From contig CALSFV010000032.1 of NCBI GenBank assembly GCA_943737045.1, forward strand, positions 879,001 through 943,000: DNA of 64,000 nucleotides, written 5' to 3'. The notes beneath the pieces were generated by a model that saw only the letters and a program-made list of their open reading frames with translations, did not search any database and was not told where the DNA came from. A program made the translations under genes and the position numbers. The DNA is from Parapristionchus giblindavisi (Eukaryota; Nematoda; Chromadorea; Rhabditida; Diplogasteridae). This document shows positions 40,420-53,400 of this stretch, one piece after another (the first letter of the stretch is position 1; each line of letters opens with the position of its first letter).

Positions 40420-41444
40420 ATGGGAGGAGGCCCCGCCCCCAAATACGTCATTCATTAGTCGGTCGTCAGTCGCATATGGTCGGGTGCAGGTTAGTTTATT
40501 ATCGATCAATTTATCGATTGGGGTGAATTTATCTATTGATTCTTATGAGGTATTCAATTGATCTATTCACTTTGGTTGATCTTTGATCTTTGATTTTTAA
40601 TGATTAGTTGTGAAATAGTAGTTAAAAGTGAGATAGTGTGTGAAAATGAGAGAACACAGAGAGGTAGAGAAATAGGTGATAGAGTGTGTAAAAGTGAGAG
40701 AAGTAGAGAAACAAGTGAGAGAGTGTGTGAAAGTGAGAGAAGTAGAGAAATAGGTGAGAGAGTGTGTGAAAATGAGAGAGTACAGAGATGCAGAGAAGTG
40801 AGCGAGAGAGGGCAAAGAAGTAGAGAAATAGATGAGAGAGTGTGTGAAAGTGAGAGAAGTAGAGAAATAGATGAGAGAGTGTGTGAAAGTGAGAGAAGTA
40901 GAGAAATAGATGAGAGAGTGTGTGAAAGTGAGAGAAGTAGAGAAGTAGAGCAGTGAGCGAGAGAGTATGAGAGAGTGAGAGAGTATAGAGAAGTAGAGAA
41001 GTGCAGTGAATAAGCTCCGCCCCCAAAACAGTCATTTAGTAGTCGATCGTCTGCCTCGTGTGGTTGTGTGTGCTGTTGCTCCAGGTCAGTTCGTTGTTGA
41101 TCATGTTATCGATTGGTGTAAATCTATCGATTGATGTTTGTGTTTCAATTGATCTATTCATTCTGATCGATACTTGATCTTTGTACTTTATTAATTTGTA
41201 CTTTATTACTTGTTTACTACTTTCGTTTTTTACTTTGCGCCTTGGAGACTACTTTGTACTTAGTTTGCACCCAAAATCAAAGGATGCCGACATCATAATT
41301 TGATTGACAGATGTACTTGTTAACATGTGTTAACATGTGTTAACATGTGTACCTGTCACCTGTCAATCAAATTATGATGTCGGCGTCCTTTGATCTTAGG
41401 TGCAAACTAAGTGCAAACTAGTCTCCAAAGCGCACTATACTACT
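40420..41444. repeat. Polinton right terminal inverted repeat
   Basis: Reverse complement of 22716-23740 with few substitutions and no net indel. It contains the inverse GC-box modules (40429-40583 and 41015-41182), the 39-bp minisatellite and the terminal palindrome (41237-41433). The single base differences between the ends show the copies have begun to diverge slightly or arose from a non-identical template. Confidence 0.97.
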
Positions 41445-41450
41445 GGCTAC
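41445..41450. repeat. Right target-site duplication, GGCTAC
   Basis: Direct copy of 22710-22715, followed by the rest of an interrupted satellite monomer (cccagattcgacc). Confidence 0.95.
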
Positions 41451-44400
41451 CCCAGATTCGACCAGGGAATCACTCAGAAGCAAGGGGCTTGCCCAGATTC
41501 GACCAGGGAATCACTCAGAAGCAAGGGGCTAGCCCAGATTCGACCAGGGAATCACTCAGAAGCAAGAGGCTAGCCCAGATTCGACCAGTGAATCACTCAG
41601 AAGCAAGGGGCTAGCCCAGATTCGACCAGGGAATCACTAAGAAGCAAGGGGCTACCCCAGATTCGACCAGGGAATCACTCAGAAGCAAGGGGCTAGCCCA
41701 GAATCGACCAGGGAATCACTCAGAAGCAAGAGGCTAGCCCAGATTCGACCAGGGAATCGCTCAGAAGCAAGGGGCTAGCCCAGATTCGACCAGTTAATCA
41801 CTCAGAAGCAAGGGGCTAGCCCAGATTCGACCAGGGTATCACTTATAAGCAAGGGGCTAGCCCTGATTCGACCAGGGAATCACTCAGAAGCAAGGGGCTA
41901 GCCCAGATTCGACCAGGGTATCACTCAGAAGCAAAGGGCTACCCCAGATTCGACCAGGGAATCACTCAGAAGCAAGGGGCTAGCCCAGAATCGACCAGGG
42001 AATCACTCAGAAGCAAGAGGCTAGCCCAGATTCGACCAGGGAATCGCTCAGAAGCAAGGGGCTAGCCCAGATTCGACCAGGGAATCACTCAGAAGCAAGG
42101 AGCTAGCCACTCAGAAGCAAGGGGCTAGCCCAAATTCGACCAGGGAATCGCTCAGAAGCAAGGGGCTAGCCCAGATTCGACCAGGGAATCACTCAGAAGC
42201 AAGGAGCTAGCCACTCAGAAGCAAGGGGCTAGCCCAAATTCGACCAGGGAATCGCTCAGAAGCAAGGGGCTAGCCCAGATTCGACCAGTTAATCACTCAG
42301 AAGCAAGGGGCTAGCCCAGATTCGACCAGGGTATCACTTATAAGCAAGGGGCTAGCCCAGATTCGACCAGGGAATCACTCAGAAGCAAGGGGCTAGCCCA
42401 GATTCGACCAGGGTATCACTCAGAAGCAAGGGGCTACCCCAGATTCGACCAGGGAATCACTCAGAAGCAAGGGGTTAGCCCAGAATCGACCAGGGAATCA
42501 CTCAGAAGCAAGAGGCTAGCCCAGATTCGACCAGGGAATCGCTCAGAAGCAAGGGGCTAGCCCAGATTCGACCAGGGAATCACTCAGAAGCAAGGGGCTA
42601 CCCCAGATTCGACCAGGGAATCACTCAGAAGCAAGGGGCTAGCCCAGATTCGACCAGGGAATCACTCAGAAGCAAGGGGCTTGCCCAGATTCGACGAGAG
42701 AATCACTCAGAAGCAAGGGGCTAGCCCAGATTCGACCAGGGAATCACTCAGAAGCAAGGGGCTACCCCAGATTCGACCAGGGAATCATTCAGAAGCAAGA
42801 GGCTAGCCCAGATTCGACCAGGGAATCACTCAGAAGCAAGGGGCTACCCCAGATTCGACCAGGGAATAACTGAGAAGCAAGGGACTAGCCCAGAATCGAC
42901 CAGGGAATCACTCAGAAGCAAGAGGCTAGCCCAGATTCGACCAGGGAATCGCTCAGTAGCAAGGGGCTAGCCCAGATTCGACCAGGGAATCACTCAGAAG
43001 CAAGGGGCTACCCCAGATTCGACCAGGGAATCACTCAGAAGCAAGGGGCTTGCCCAGATTCGACCAGGGAATCACTCAGAAGCAAGGGGCTAGCCCAGAT
43101 TCGACCAGGGAATCACTCAGAAGCAAGAGGCTAGCCCAGATTCGACCAGTGAATCACTCAGAAGCAAGGGGCTAGCCCAGATTCGACCAGGGAATCACTA
43201 AGAAGCAAGGGGCTACCCCAGATTCGACCAGGGAATCACTCAGAAGCAAGGGGCTAGCCCAGAATCGACCAGGGAATCACTCAGAAGCAAGAGGCTAGCC
43301 CAGATTCGACCAGGGAATCGCTCAGAAGCAAGGGGCTAGCCCAGATTCGACCAGTTAATCACTCAGAAGCAAGGGGCTAGCCCAGATTCGACCAGGGTAT
43401 CACTTATAAGCAAGGGGCTAGCCCAGATTCGACCAGGGAATCACTCAGAAGCAAGGGGCTAGCCCAGATTCGACCAGGGTATCACTCAGAAGCAAGGGGC
43501 TACCCCAGATTCGACCAGGGAATCACTCAGAAGCAAGGGGCTAGCCCAGAATCGACCAGGGAATCACTCAGAAGCAAGAGGCTAGCCCAGATTCGACCAG
43601 GGAATCGCTCAGAAGCAAGGGGCTAGCCCAGATTCGACCAGGGAATCACTCAGAAGCAAGGGGCTACCCCAGATTCGACCAGGGAATCACTCAGAAGCAA
43701 GGGGCTTGCCCAGATTCGACCAGGGAATCACTCAGAAGCAAGGGGCTAGCCCAGATTCGACCAGGGAATCACTCAGAAGCAAGGGGCTAGCCCAGATTCG
43801 ACCAGGGTATCACTCAGAAGCAAGGGGTTAGCCCAGATTCGACCAGGGAATCACTCAGAAGCAAGGAGCTAGCCACTCAGAAGCAAGGGGCTAGCCCAAA
43901 TTCGACCAGGGAATCACTCAGAAGCAAGGGGCTAGCCACTCAGAAGCAAGGGGCTAGCCCAAATTCGACCAGGGAATCACTCAGAAGCAAGGGGCTAGCC
44001 CAGATTCGACCAGGGAATCACTCAGAAGCAAGGGGCTACCCCAGATTCGACCAGGGAATCACTCAGAAGCAAGGGGCTACCCCAGATTCGACCAGGGTAT
44101 CACTCAGAAGCAAGGGGCTACCCCAGATTCGACCAGGGAATCGCTCAGAAGCAAGGGGCTAGCCCAGATTCGACCAGGGAATCACTCAGAAGCAAGGGGC
44201 TACCCCAGATTCGACCAGGGAATCACTCAGAAGCAAGGGGCTTGCCCAGATTCGACCAGGGAATCACTCAGAAGCAAGGGGCTAGCCCAGATTCGACCAG
44301 GGAATCACTAAGAAGCAAGAGGCTAGCCCAGATTCGACCAGTGAATCACTCAGAAGCAAGGGGCTAGCCCAGATTCGACCAGGGAATCACTAAGAAGCAA

Positions 44401-47400
44401 GGGGCTACCCCAGATTCGACCAGGGAATCACTCAGAAGCAAGGGGCTAGCCCAGAATCGACCAGGGAATCACTCAGAAGCAAGAGGCTAGCCCAGATTCG
44501 ACCAGGGAATCGCTCAGAAGCAAGGGGCTAGCCCAGATTCGACCAGTTAATCACTCAGAAGCAAGGGGCTAGCCCAGATTCGACCAGGGTATCACTTATA
44601 AGCAAGGGGCTAGCCCTGATTCGACCAGGGAATCACTCAGAAGCAAGGGGCTAGCCCAGATTCGACCAGGGTATCACTCAGAAGCAAAGGGCTACCCCAG
44701 ATTCGACCAGGGAATCACTCAGAAGCAAGGGGCTAGCCCAGAATCGACCAGGGAATCACTCAGAAGCAAGAGGCTAGCCCAGATTCGACCAGGGAATCGC
44801 TCAGAAGCAAGGGGCTAGCCCAGATTCGACCAGGGAATCACTCAGAAGCAAGGAGCTAGCCACTCAGAAGCAAGGGGCTAGCCCAAATTCGACCAGGGAA
44901 TCGCTCAGAAGCAAGGGGCTAGCCCAGATTCGACCAGGGAATCACTCAGAAGCAAGGAGCTAGCCACTCAGAAGCAAGGGGCTAGCCCAAATTCGACCAG
45001 GGAATCGCTCAGAAGCAAGGGGCTAGCCCAGATTCGACCAGTTAATCACTCAGAAGCAAGGGGCTAGCCCAGATTCGACCAGGGTATCACTTATAAGCAA
45101 GGGGCTAGCCCAGATTCGACCAGGGAATCACTCAGAAGCAAGGGGCTAGCCCAGATTCGACCAGGGTATCACTCAGAAGCAAGGGGCTACCCCAGATTCG
45201 ACCAGGGAATCACTCAGAAGCAAGGGGTTAGCCCAGAATCGACCAGGGAATCACTCAGAAGCAAGAGGCTAGCCCAGATTCGACCAGGGAATCGCTCAGA
45301 AGCAAGGGGTTAGCCCAGATTCGACCAGGGAATCACTCAGAAGCAAGGGGCTACCCCAGATTCGACCAGGGAATCACTCAGAAGCAAGGGGCTAGCCCAG
45401 ATTCGACCAGGGAATCACTCAGAAGCAAGGGGCTTGCCCAGATTCGACGAGAGAATCACTCAGAAGCAAGGGGCTAGCCCAGATTCGACCAGGGAATCAC
45501 TCAGAAGCAAGGGGCTACCCCAGATTCGACCAGGGAATCATTCAGAAGCAAGAGGCTAGCCCAGATTCGACCAGGGAATCACTCAGAAGCAAGGGGCTAC
45601 CCCAGATTCGACCAGGGAATCACTGAGAAGCAAGGGACTAGCCCAGAATCGACCAGGGAATCACTCAGAAGCAAGAGGCTAGCCCAGATTCGACCAGGGA
45701 ATCGCTCAGTAGCAAGGGGCTAGCCCAGATTCGACCAGGGAATCACTCAGAAGCAAGGGGCTACCCCAGATTCGACCAGGGAATCACTCAGAAGCAAGGG
45801 GCTTGCCCAGATTCGACCAGGGAATCACTCAGAAGCAAGGGGCTAGCCCAGATTCGACCAGGGAATCACTCAGAAGCAAGAGGCTAGCCCAGATTCGACC
45901 AGTGAATCACTCAGAAGCAAGGGGCTAGCCCAGATTCGACCAGGGAATCACTAAGAAGCAAGGGGCTACCCCAGATTCGACCAGGGAATCACTCAGAAGC
46001 AAGGGGCTAGCCCAGAATCGACCAGGGAATCACTCAGAAGCAAGAGGCTAGCCCAGATTCGACCAGGGAATCGCTCAGAAGCAAGGGGCTAGCCCAGATT
46101 CGACCAGTTAATCACTCAGAAGCAAGGGGCTAGCCCAGATTCGACCAGGGTATCACTTATAAGCAAGGGGCTAGCCCAGATTCGACCAGGGAATCACTCA
46201 GAAGCAAGGGGCTAGCCCAGATTCGACCAGGGTATCACTCAGAAGCAAGGGGCTACCCCAGATTCGACCAGGGAATCACTCAGAAGCAAGGGGCTAGCCC
46301 AGAATCGACCAGGGAATCACTCAGAAGCAAGAGGCTAGCCCAGATTCGACCAGGGAATCGCTCAGAAGCAAGGGGCTAGCCCAGATTCGACCAGGGAATC
46401 ACTCAGAAGCAAGGGGCTACCCCAGATTCGACCAGGGAATCACTCAGAAGCAAGGGGCTTGCCCAGATTCGACCAGGGAATCACTCAGAAGCAAGGGGCT
46501 AGCCCAGATTCGACCAGGGAATCACTCAGAAGCAAGGGGCTAGCCCAGATTCGACCAGGGTATCACTCAGAAGCAAGGGGTTAGCCCAGATTCGACCAGG
46601 GAATCACTCAGAAGCAAGGAGCTAGCCACTCAGAAGCAAGGGGCTAGCCCAAATTCGACCAGGGAATCACTCAGAAGCAAGGGGCTAGCCACTCAGAAGC
46701 AAGGGGCTAGCCCAAATTCGACCAGGGAATCACTCAGAAGCAAGGGGCTAGCCCAGATTCGACCAGGGAATCACTCAGAAGCAAGGGGCTACCCCAGATT
46801 CGACCAGGGAATCACTCAGAAGCAAGGGGCTAGCCCAGATTCGACCAGGGAATCACTCAGAAGCAAGGGGCTAGCCCAGATTCGACCAGGGAATCACTCA
46901 GAAGCAAGGGGCTACCCCAGATTCGACCAGGGTATCACTCAGAAGCAAGGGGCTACCCCAGATTCGACCAGGGAATCACTGAGAAGCAAGGGACTAGCCC
47001 AGAATCGACCAGGGAATCACTCAGAAGCAAGAGGCTAGCCCAGATTCGACCAGGGAATCGCTCAGAAGCAAGGGGCTAGCCCAGATTCGACCAGGGAATC
47101 ACTCAGAAGCAAGGGGCTACCCCAGATTCGACCAGGGAATCACTCAGAAGCAAGGGGCTTGCCCAGATTCGACCAGGGAATCACTCAGAAGCAAGGGGCT
47201 AGCCCAGATTCGACCAGGGAATCACTCAGAAGCAAGAGGCTAGCCCAGATTCGACCAGTGAATCACTCAGAAGCAAGGGGCTAGCCCAGATTCGACCAGG
47301 GAATCACTAAGAAGCAAGGGGCTACCCCAGATTCGACCAGGGAATCACTCAGAAGCAAGGGGCTAGCCCAGAATCGACCAGGGAATCACTCAGAAGCAAG

Positions 47401-50400
47401 AGGCTAGCCCAGATTCGACCAGGGAATCGCTCAGAAGCAAGGGGCTAGCCCAGATTCGACCAGTTAATCACTCAGAAGCAAGGGGCTAGCCCAGATTCGA
47501 CCAGGGTATCACTTATAAGCAAGGGGCTAGCCCTGATTCGACCAGGGAATCACTCAGAAGCAAGGGGCTAGCCCAGATTCGACCAGGGTATCACTCAGAA
47601 GCAAGGGGCTACCCCAGATTCGACCAGGGAATCACTCAGAAGCAAGGGGCTAGCCCAGAATCGACCAGGGAATCACTCAGAAGCAAGAGGCTAGCCCAGA
47701 TTCGACCAGGGAATCGCTCAGAAGCAAGGGGCTAGCCCAGATTCGACCAGGGAATCACTCAGAAGCAAGGAGCTAGCCACTCAGAAGCAAGGGGCTAGCC
47801 CAAATTCGACCAGGGAATCACTCAGAAGCAAGGGGCTAGCCACTCAGAAGCAAGGGGCTAGCCCAAATTCGACCAGGGAATCACTCAGAAGCAAGGGGCT
47901 AGCCCAGATTCGACCAGGGAATCACTCAGAAGCAAGGGGCTACCCCAGATTCGACCAGGGAATCACTCAGAAGCAAGGGGCTAGCCCAGATTCGACCAGG
48001 GAATCACTCAGAAGCAAGGGGCTAGCCCAGATTCGACCAGGGAATCACTCAGAAGCAAGGGGCTACCCCAGATTCGACCAGGGAATCATTCAGAAGCAAG
48101 AGGCTAGCCCAGATTCGACCAGGGAATCACTCAGAAGCAAGGGGCTAGCCCAGATTCGACCAGGGTATCACTCAGAAGCAAGGGGCTACCCCAGATTCGA
48201 CCAGGGAATCACTCAGAAGCAAGGGGCTAGCCCAGAATCGACCAGGGAATCACTCAGAAGCAAGGGGCTTGCCCAGATTCGACCAGGGAATCACTCAGAA
48301 GCAAGGGGCTAGCCCAGATTCGACCAGGGAATCACTCAGAAGCAAGAGGCTAGCCCAGATTCGACCAGGGAATCACTCAGAAGCAAGGGGCTAGCCCAGA
48401 TTCGACCAGGGTATCACTCAGAAGCAAGGGGCTACCCCAGATTCGACCAGGGAATCACTGAGAAGCAAGGGACTAGCCCAGAATCGACCAGGGAATCACT
48501 CAGAAGCAAGAGGCTAGCCCAGATTCGACCAGGGAATCGCTCAGAAGCAAGGGGCTAGCCCAGATTCGACCAGGGAATCACTCAGAAGCAAGGGGCTACC
48601 CCAGATTCGACCAGGGAATCACTCAGAAGCAAGGGGCTTGCCCAGATTCGACCAGGGAATCACTCAGAAGCAAGGGGCTAGCCCAGATTCGACCAGGGAA
48701 TCACTCAGAAGCAAGAGGCTAGCCCAGATTCGACCAGTGAATCACTCAGAAGCAAGGGGCTAGCCCAGATTCGACCAGGGAATCACTAAGAAGCAAGGGT
48801 CTACCCCAGATTCGACCAGGGAATCACTCAGAAGCAAGGGGCTAGCCCAGAATCGACCAGGGAATCACTCAGAAGCAAGAGGCTAGCCCAGATTCGACCA
48901 GGGAATCGCTCAGAAGCAAGGGGCTAGCCCAGATTCGACCAGTTAATCACTCAGAAGCAAGGGGCTAGCCCAGATTCGACCAGGGTATCACTTATAAGCA
49001 AGGGGCTAGCCCTGATTCGACCAGGGAATCACTCAGAAGCAAGGGGCTAGCCCAGATTCGACCAGGGTATCACTCAGAAGCAAGGGGCTACCCCAGATTC
49101 GACCAGGGAATCACTCAGAAGCAAGGGGCTAGCCCAGAATCGACCAGGGAATCACTCAGAAGCAAGAGGCTAGCCCAGATTCGACCAGGGAATCGCTCAG
49201 AAGCAAGGGGCTAGCCCAGATTCGACCAGGGAATCACTCAGAAGCAAGGGGCTACCCCAGATTCGACCAGGGAATCACTCAGAAGCAAGGGGCTTGCCCA
49301 GATTCGACCAGGGAATCACTCAGAAGCAAGGGGCTAGCCCAGATTCGACCAGGGAATCACTCAGAAGCAAGGGGCTAGCCCAGATTCGACCAGGGTATCA
49401 CTCAGAAGCAAGGGGTTAGCCCAGATTCGACCAGGGAATCACTCAGAAGCAAGGAGCTAGCCACTCAGAAGCAAGGGGCTAGCCCAAATTCGACCAGGGA
49501 ATCACTCAAAAGCAAGGGGCTAGCCACTCAGAAGCAAGGGGCTAGCCCAAATTCGACCAGGGAATCACTCAGAAGCAAGGGGCTAGCCCAGATTCGACCA
49601 GGGAATCACTCAGAAGCAAGGGGCTAGCCCAGATTCGACCAGGGTATCACTCAGAAGCAAGGGGCTAGCCCAGATTCGACCAGGGTATCACTCAGAAGCA
49701 AGGGGCTAGCCCAGATTCGACCAGGGAATCACTCAGAAGCAAGGGGCTAGCCCAGATTCGACCAGGGAATCACTCAGAAGCAAGGGGCTAGCCCAGATTC
49801 GACCAGGGAATCACTCAGAAGCAAGGGGCTATCCCAGATTCGACCAGGGTATCACTCAGAAGCAAGGGGCTAGCCCAGATTCGACCAGGGAATCACTCAG
49901 AAGCAAGGGGCTAGCCCAGATTCGACCAGGGAATCACTCAGAAGCAAGGGGCTAGCCCAGATTCGACCAGAGAATCACTCAGAAGCAAGGGGCTAGCCCA
50001 GATTCGACCAGGGAATCACTCAGAAGCAAGGGGCTAGCCCAGATTCGACCAGGGAATCACTCAGAAGCAAGGGGCTACCCCAGATTCGACCAGGGAATCA
50101 TTCAGAAGCAAGAGGCTAGCCCAGATTCGACCAGGGAATCACTCAGAAGCAAGGGGCTAGCCCAGATTCGACCAGGGTATCACTCAGAAGCAAGGGGCTA
50201 CCCCAGATTCGACCAGGGAATCACTCAGAAGCAAGAGGCTAGCCCAGATTCGACCAGGGAATCGCTCAGAAGCAAGGGGCTAGCCCAGATTCGACCAGGG
50301 AATCACTCAGAAGCAAGGGGCTACCCCAGATTCGACCAGGGAATCACTCAGAAGCAAGGGGCTTGCCCAGATTCGACCAGGGAATCACTCAGAAGCAAGG

Positions 50401-53400
50401 GGCTAGCCCAGATTCGACCAGGGAATCACTCAGAAGCAAGGGGCTACCCCAGATTCGACCAGGGAATCATTCAGAAGCAAGAGGCTAGCCCAGATTCGAC
50501 GAGGGAATCACTCAGAAGCAAGGGGCTAGCCCAGATTCGACCAGGGTATCACTCAGAAGCAAGGGGCTACCCCAGATTCGACCAGGGAATCACTGAGAAG
50601 CAATGGACTAGCCCAGAATCGACCAGGGAATCACTCAGAAGCAAGAGGCTAGCCCAGATTCGACCAGGGAATCGCTCAGAAGCAAGGGGCTAGCCCAGAT
50701 TCGACCAGGGAATCACTCAGAAGCAAGGGGCTAGCCCAGATTCGACCAGGGTATCACTCAGAAGCAAGGGGCTACCCCAGATTCGACCAGGGAATCACTG
50801 AGAAGCAAGGGACTAGCCCAGATTCGACCAGGGTATCACTCAGAAGCAAGGGGCTAGCCCAGATTCGACCAGGGAATCACTCAGAAGCAAGAGGCTAGCC
50901 CAGATTCGACCAGGGAATCGCTCAGAAGCAAGGGGCTAGCCCAGATTCGACCAGGGAATCACTCAGAAGCAAGGGGCTACCCCAGATTCGACCAGGGAAT
51001 CACTCAGAAGCAAGGGGCTTGCCCAGATTCGACCAGGGAATCACTCAGAAGCAAGGGGCTAGCCCAGATTCGACCAGGGAATCACTCAGAAGCAAGGGGC
51101 TAGCCCAGATTCGACCAGGGTATCACTCAGAAGCAAGGGGTTAGCCCAGATTCGACCAGGGAATCACTCAGAAGCAAGGAGCTAGCCACTCAGAAGCAAG
51201 GGGCTAGCCCAAATTCGACCAGGGAATCACTCAAAAGCAAGGGGCTAGCCACTCAGAAGCAAGGGGCTAGCCCAAATTCGACCAGGGAATCACTCAGAAG
51301 CAAGGGGCTAGCCCAGATTCGACCAGGGAATCACTCAGAAGCAAGGGGCTAGCCCAGATTCGACCAGGGTATCACTCAGAAGCAAGGGGCTAGCCCAGAT
51401 TCGACCAGGGTATCACTCAGAAGCAAGGGGCTAGCCCAGATTCGACCAGGGAATCACTCAGAAGCAAGGGGCTACCCCAGATTCGACCAGGGAATCATTC
51501 AGAAGCAAGAGGCTAGCCCAGATTCGACCAGGGAATCACTCAGAAGCAAGGGGCTAGCCCAGATTCGACCAGGGAATCACTCAGAAGCAAGGGGCTAGCC
51601 CAGATTCGACCAGGGAATCACTCAGAAGCAAGGGGCTAGCCCAGATTCGACCAGAGAATCACTCAGAAGCAAGGGGCTAGCCCAGATTCGACCAGGGAAT
51701 CACTCAGAAGCAAGGGGCTAGCCCAGATTCGACCAGGGAATCACTCAGAAGCAAGGGGCTACCCCAGATTCGACCAGGGAATCATTCAGAAGCAAGAGGC
51801 TAGCCCAGATTCGACCAGGGAATCACTCAGAAGCAAGGGGCTAGCCCAGATTCGACCAGGGTATCACTCAGAAGCAAGGGGCTACCCCAGATTCGACCAG
51901 GGAATCACTCAGAAGCAAGAGGCTAGCCCAGATTCGACCAGGGAATCGCTCAGAAGCAAGGGGCTAGCCCAGATTCGACCAGGGAATCACTCAGAAGCAA
52001 GGGGCTACCCCAGATTCGACCAGGGAATCACTCAGAAGCAAGGGGCTTGCCCAGATTCGACCAGGGAATCACTCAGAAGCAAGGGGCTAGCCCAGATTCG
52101 ACCAGGGAATCACTCAGAAGCAAGGGGCTAGCCCAGATTCGACCAGGGTATCACTCAGAAGCAAGGGGTTAGCCCAGATTCGACCAGGGAATCACTCAGA
52201 AGCAAGGAGCTAGCCACTCAGAAGCAAGGGGCTAGCCCAAATTCGACCAGGGAATCACTCAAAAGCAAGGGGCTAGCCACTCAGAAGCAAGGGGCTAGCC
52301 CAAATTCGACCAGGGAATCACTCAGAAGCAAGGGGCTAGCCCAGATTCGACCAGGGAATCACTCAGAAGCAAGGGGCTAGCCCAGATTCGACCAGGGTAT
52401 CACTCAGAAGCAAGGGGCTAGCCCAGATTCGACCAGGGTATCACTCAGAAGCAAGGGGCTAGCCCAGATTCGACCAGGGAATCACTCAGAAGCAAGGGGC
52501 TACCCCAGATTCGACCAGGGAATCATTCAGAAGCAAGAGGCTAGCCCAGATTCGACCAGGGAATCACTCAGAAGCAAGGGGCTAGCCCAGATTCGACCAG
52601 GGAATCACTCAGAAGCAAGGGGCTAGCCCAGATTCGACCAGGGAATCACTCAGAAGCAAGGGGCTAGCCCAGATTCGACCAGAGAATCACTCAGAAGCAA
52701 GGGGCTAGCCCAGATTCGACCAGGGAATCACTCAGAAGCAAGGGGCTAGCCCAGATTCGACCAGGGAATCACTCAGAAGCAAGGGGCTACCCCAGATTCG
52801 ACCAGGGAATCATTCAGAAGCAAGAGGCTAGCCCAGATTCGACCAGGGAATCACTCAGAAGCAAGGGGCTAGCCCAGATTCGACCAGGGTATCACTCAGA
52901 AGCAAGGGGCTACCCCAGATTCGACCAGGGAATCACTCAGAAGCAAGAGGCTAGCCCAGATTCGACCAGGGAATCGCTCAGAAGCAAGGGGCTAGCCCAG
53001 ATTCGACCAGGGAATCACTCAGAAGCAAGGGGCTACCCCAGATTCGACCAGGGAATCACTCAGAAGCAAGGGGCTTGCCCAGATTCGACCAGGGAATCAC
53101 TCAGAAGCAAGGGGCTAGCCCAGATTCGACCAGGGAATCACTCAGAAGCAAGGGGCTACCCCAGATTCGACCAGGGAATCATTCAGAAGCAAGAGGCTAG
53201 CCCAGATTCGACGAGGGAATCACTCAGAAGCAAGGGGCTAGCCCAGATTCGACCAGGGTATCACTCAGAAGCAAGGGGCTACCCCAGATTCGACCAGGGA
53301 ATCACTGAGAAGCAATGGACTAGCCCAGAATCGACCAGGGAATCACTCAGAAGCAAGAGGCTAGCCCAGATTCGACCAGGGAATCGCTCAGAAGCAAGGG

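Larger units (their letters stand above)
22716..41444. mobile_element. Polinton/Maverick element, complete, 18,729 bp
   Basis: Bounded by 1025-bp terminal inverted repeats that begin AGTAGTATAG and by a perfect 6-bp target-site duplication. It encodes the whole Polinton core: adenain-like protease, RVE integrase, double jelly-roll major capsid protein, penton-type minor capsid protein, FtsK/A32-like packaging ATPase and protein-primed family B DNA polymerase. About eight accessory genes accompany them, several of them spliced. I found no frame-breaking mutation in any gene, and the two TIRs are nearly identical without net length change, so this is a recent and possibly mobile copy. Like other Polintons it may form virus-like particles; this is inference from gene content. 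Confidence 0.97.
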
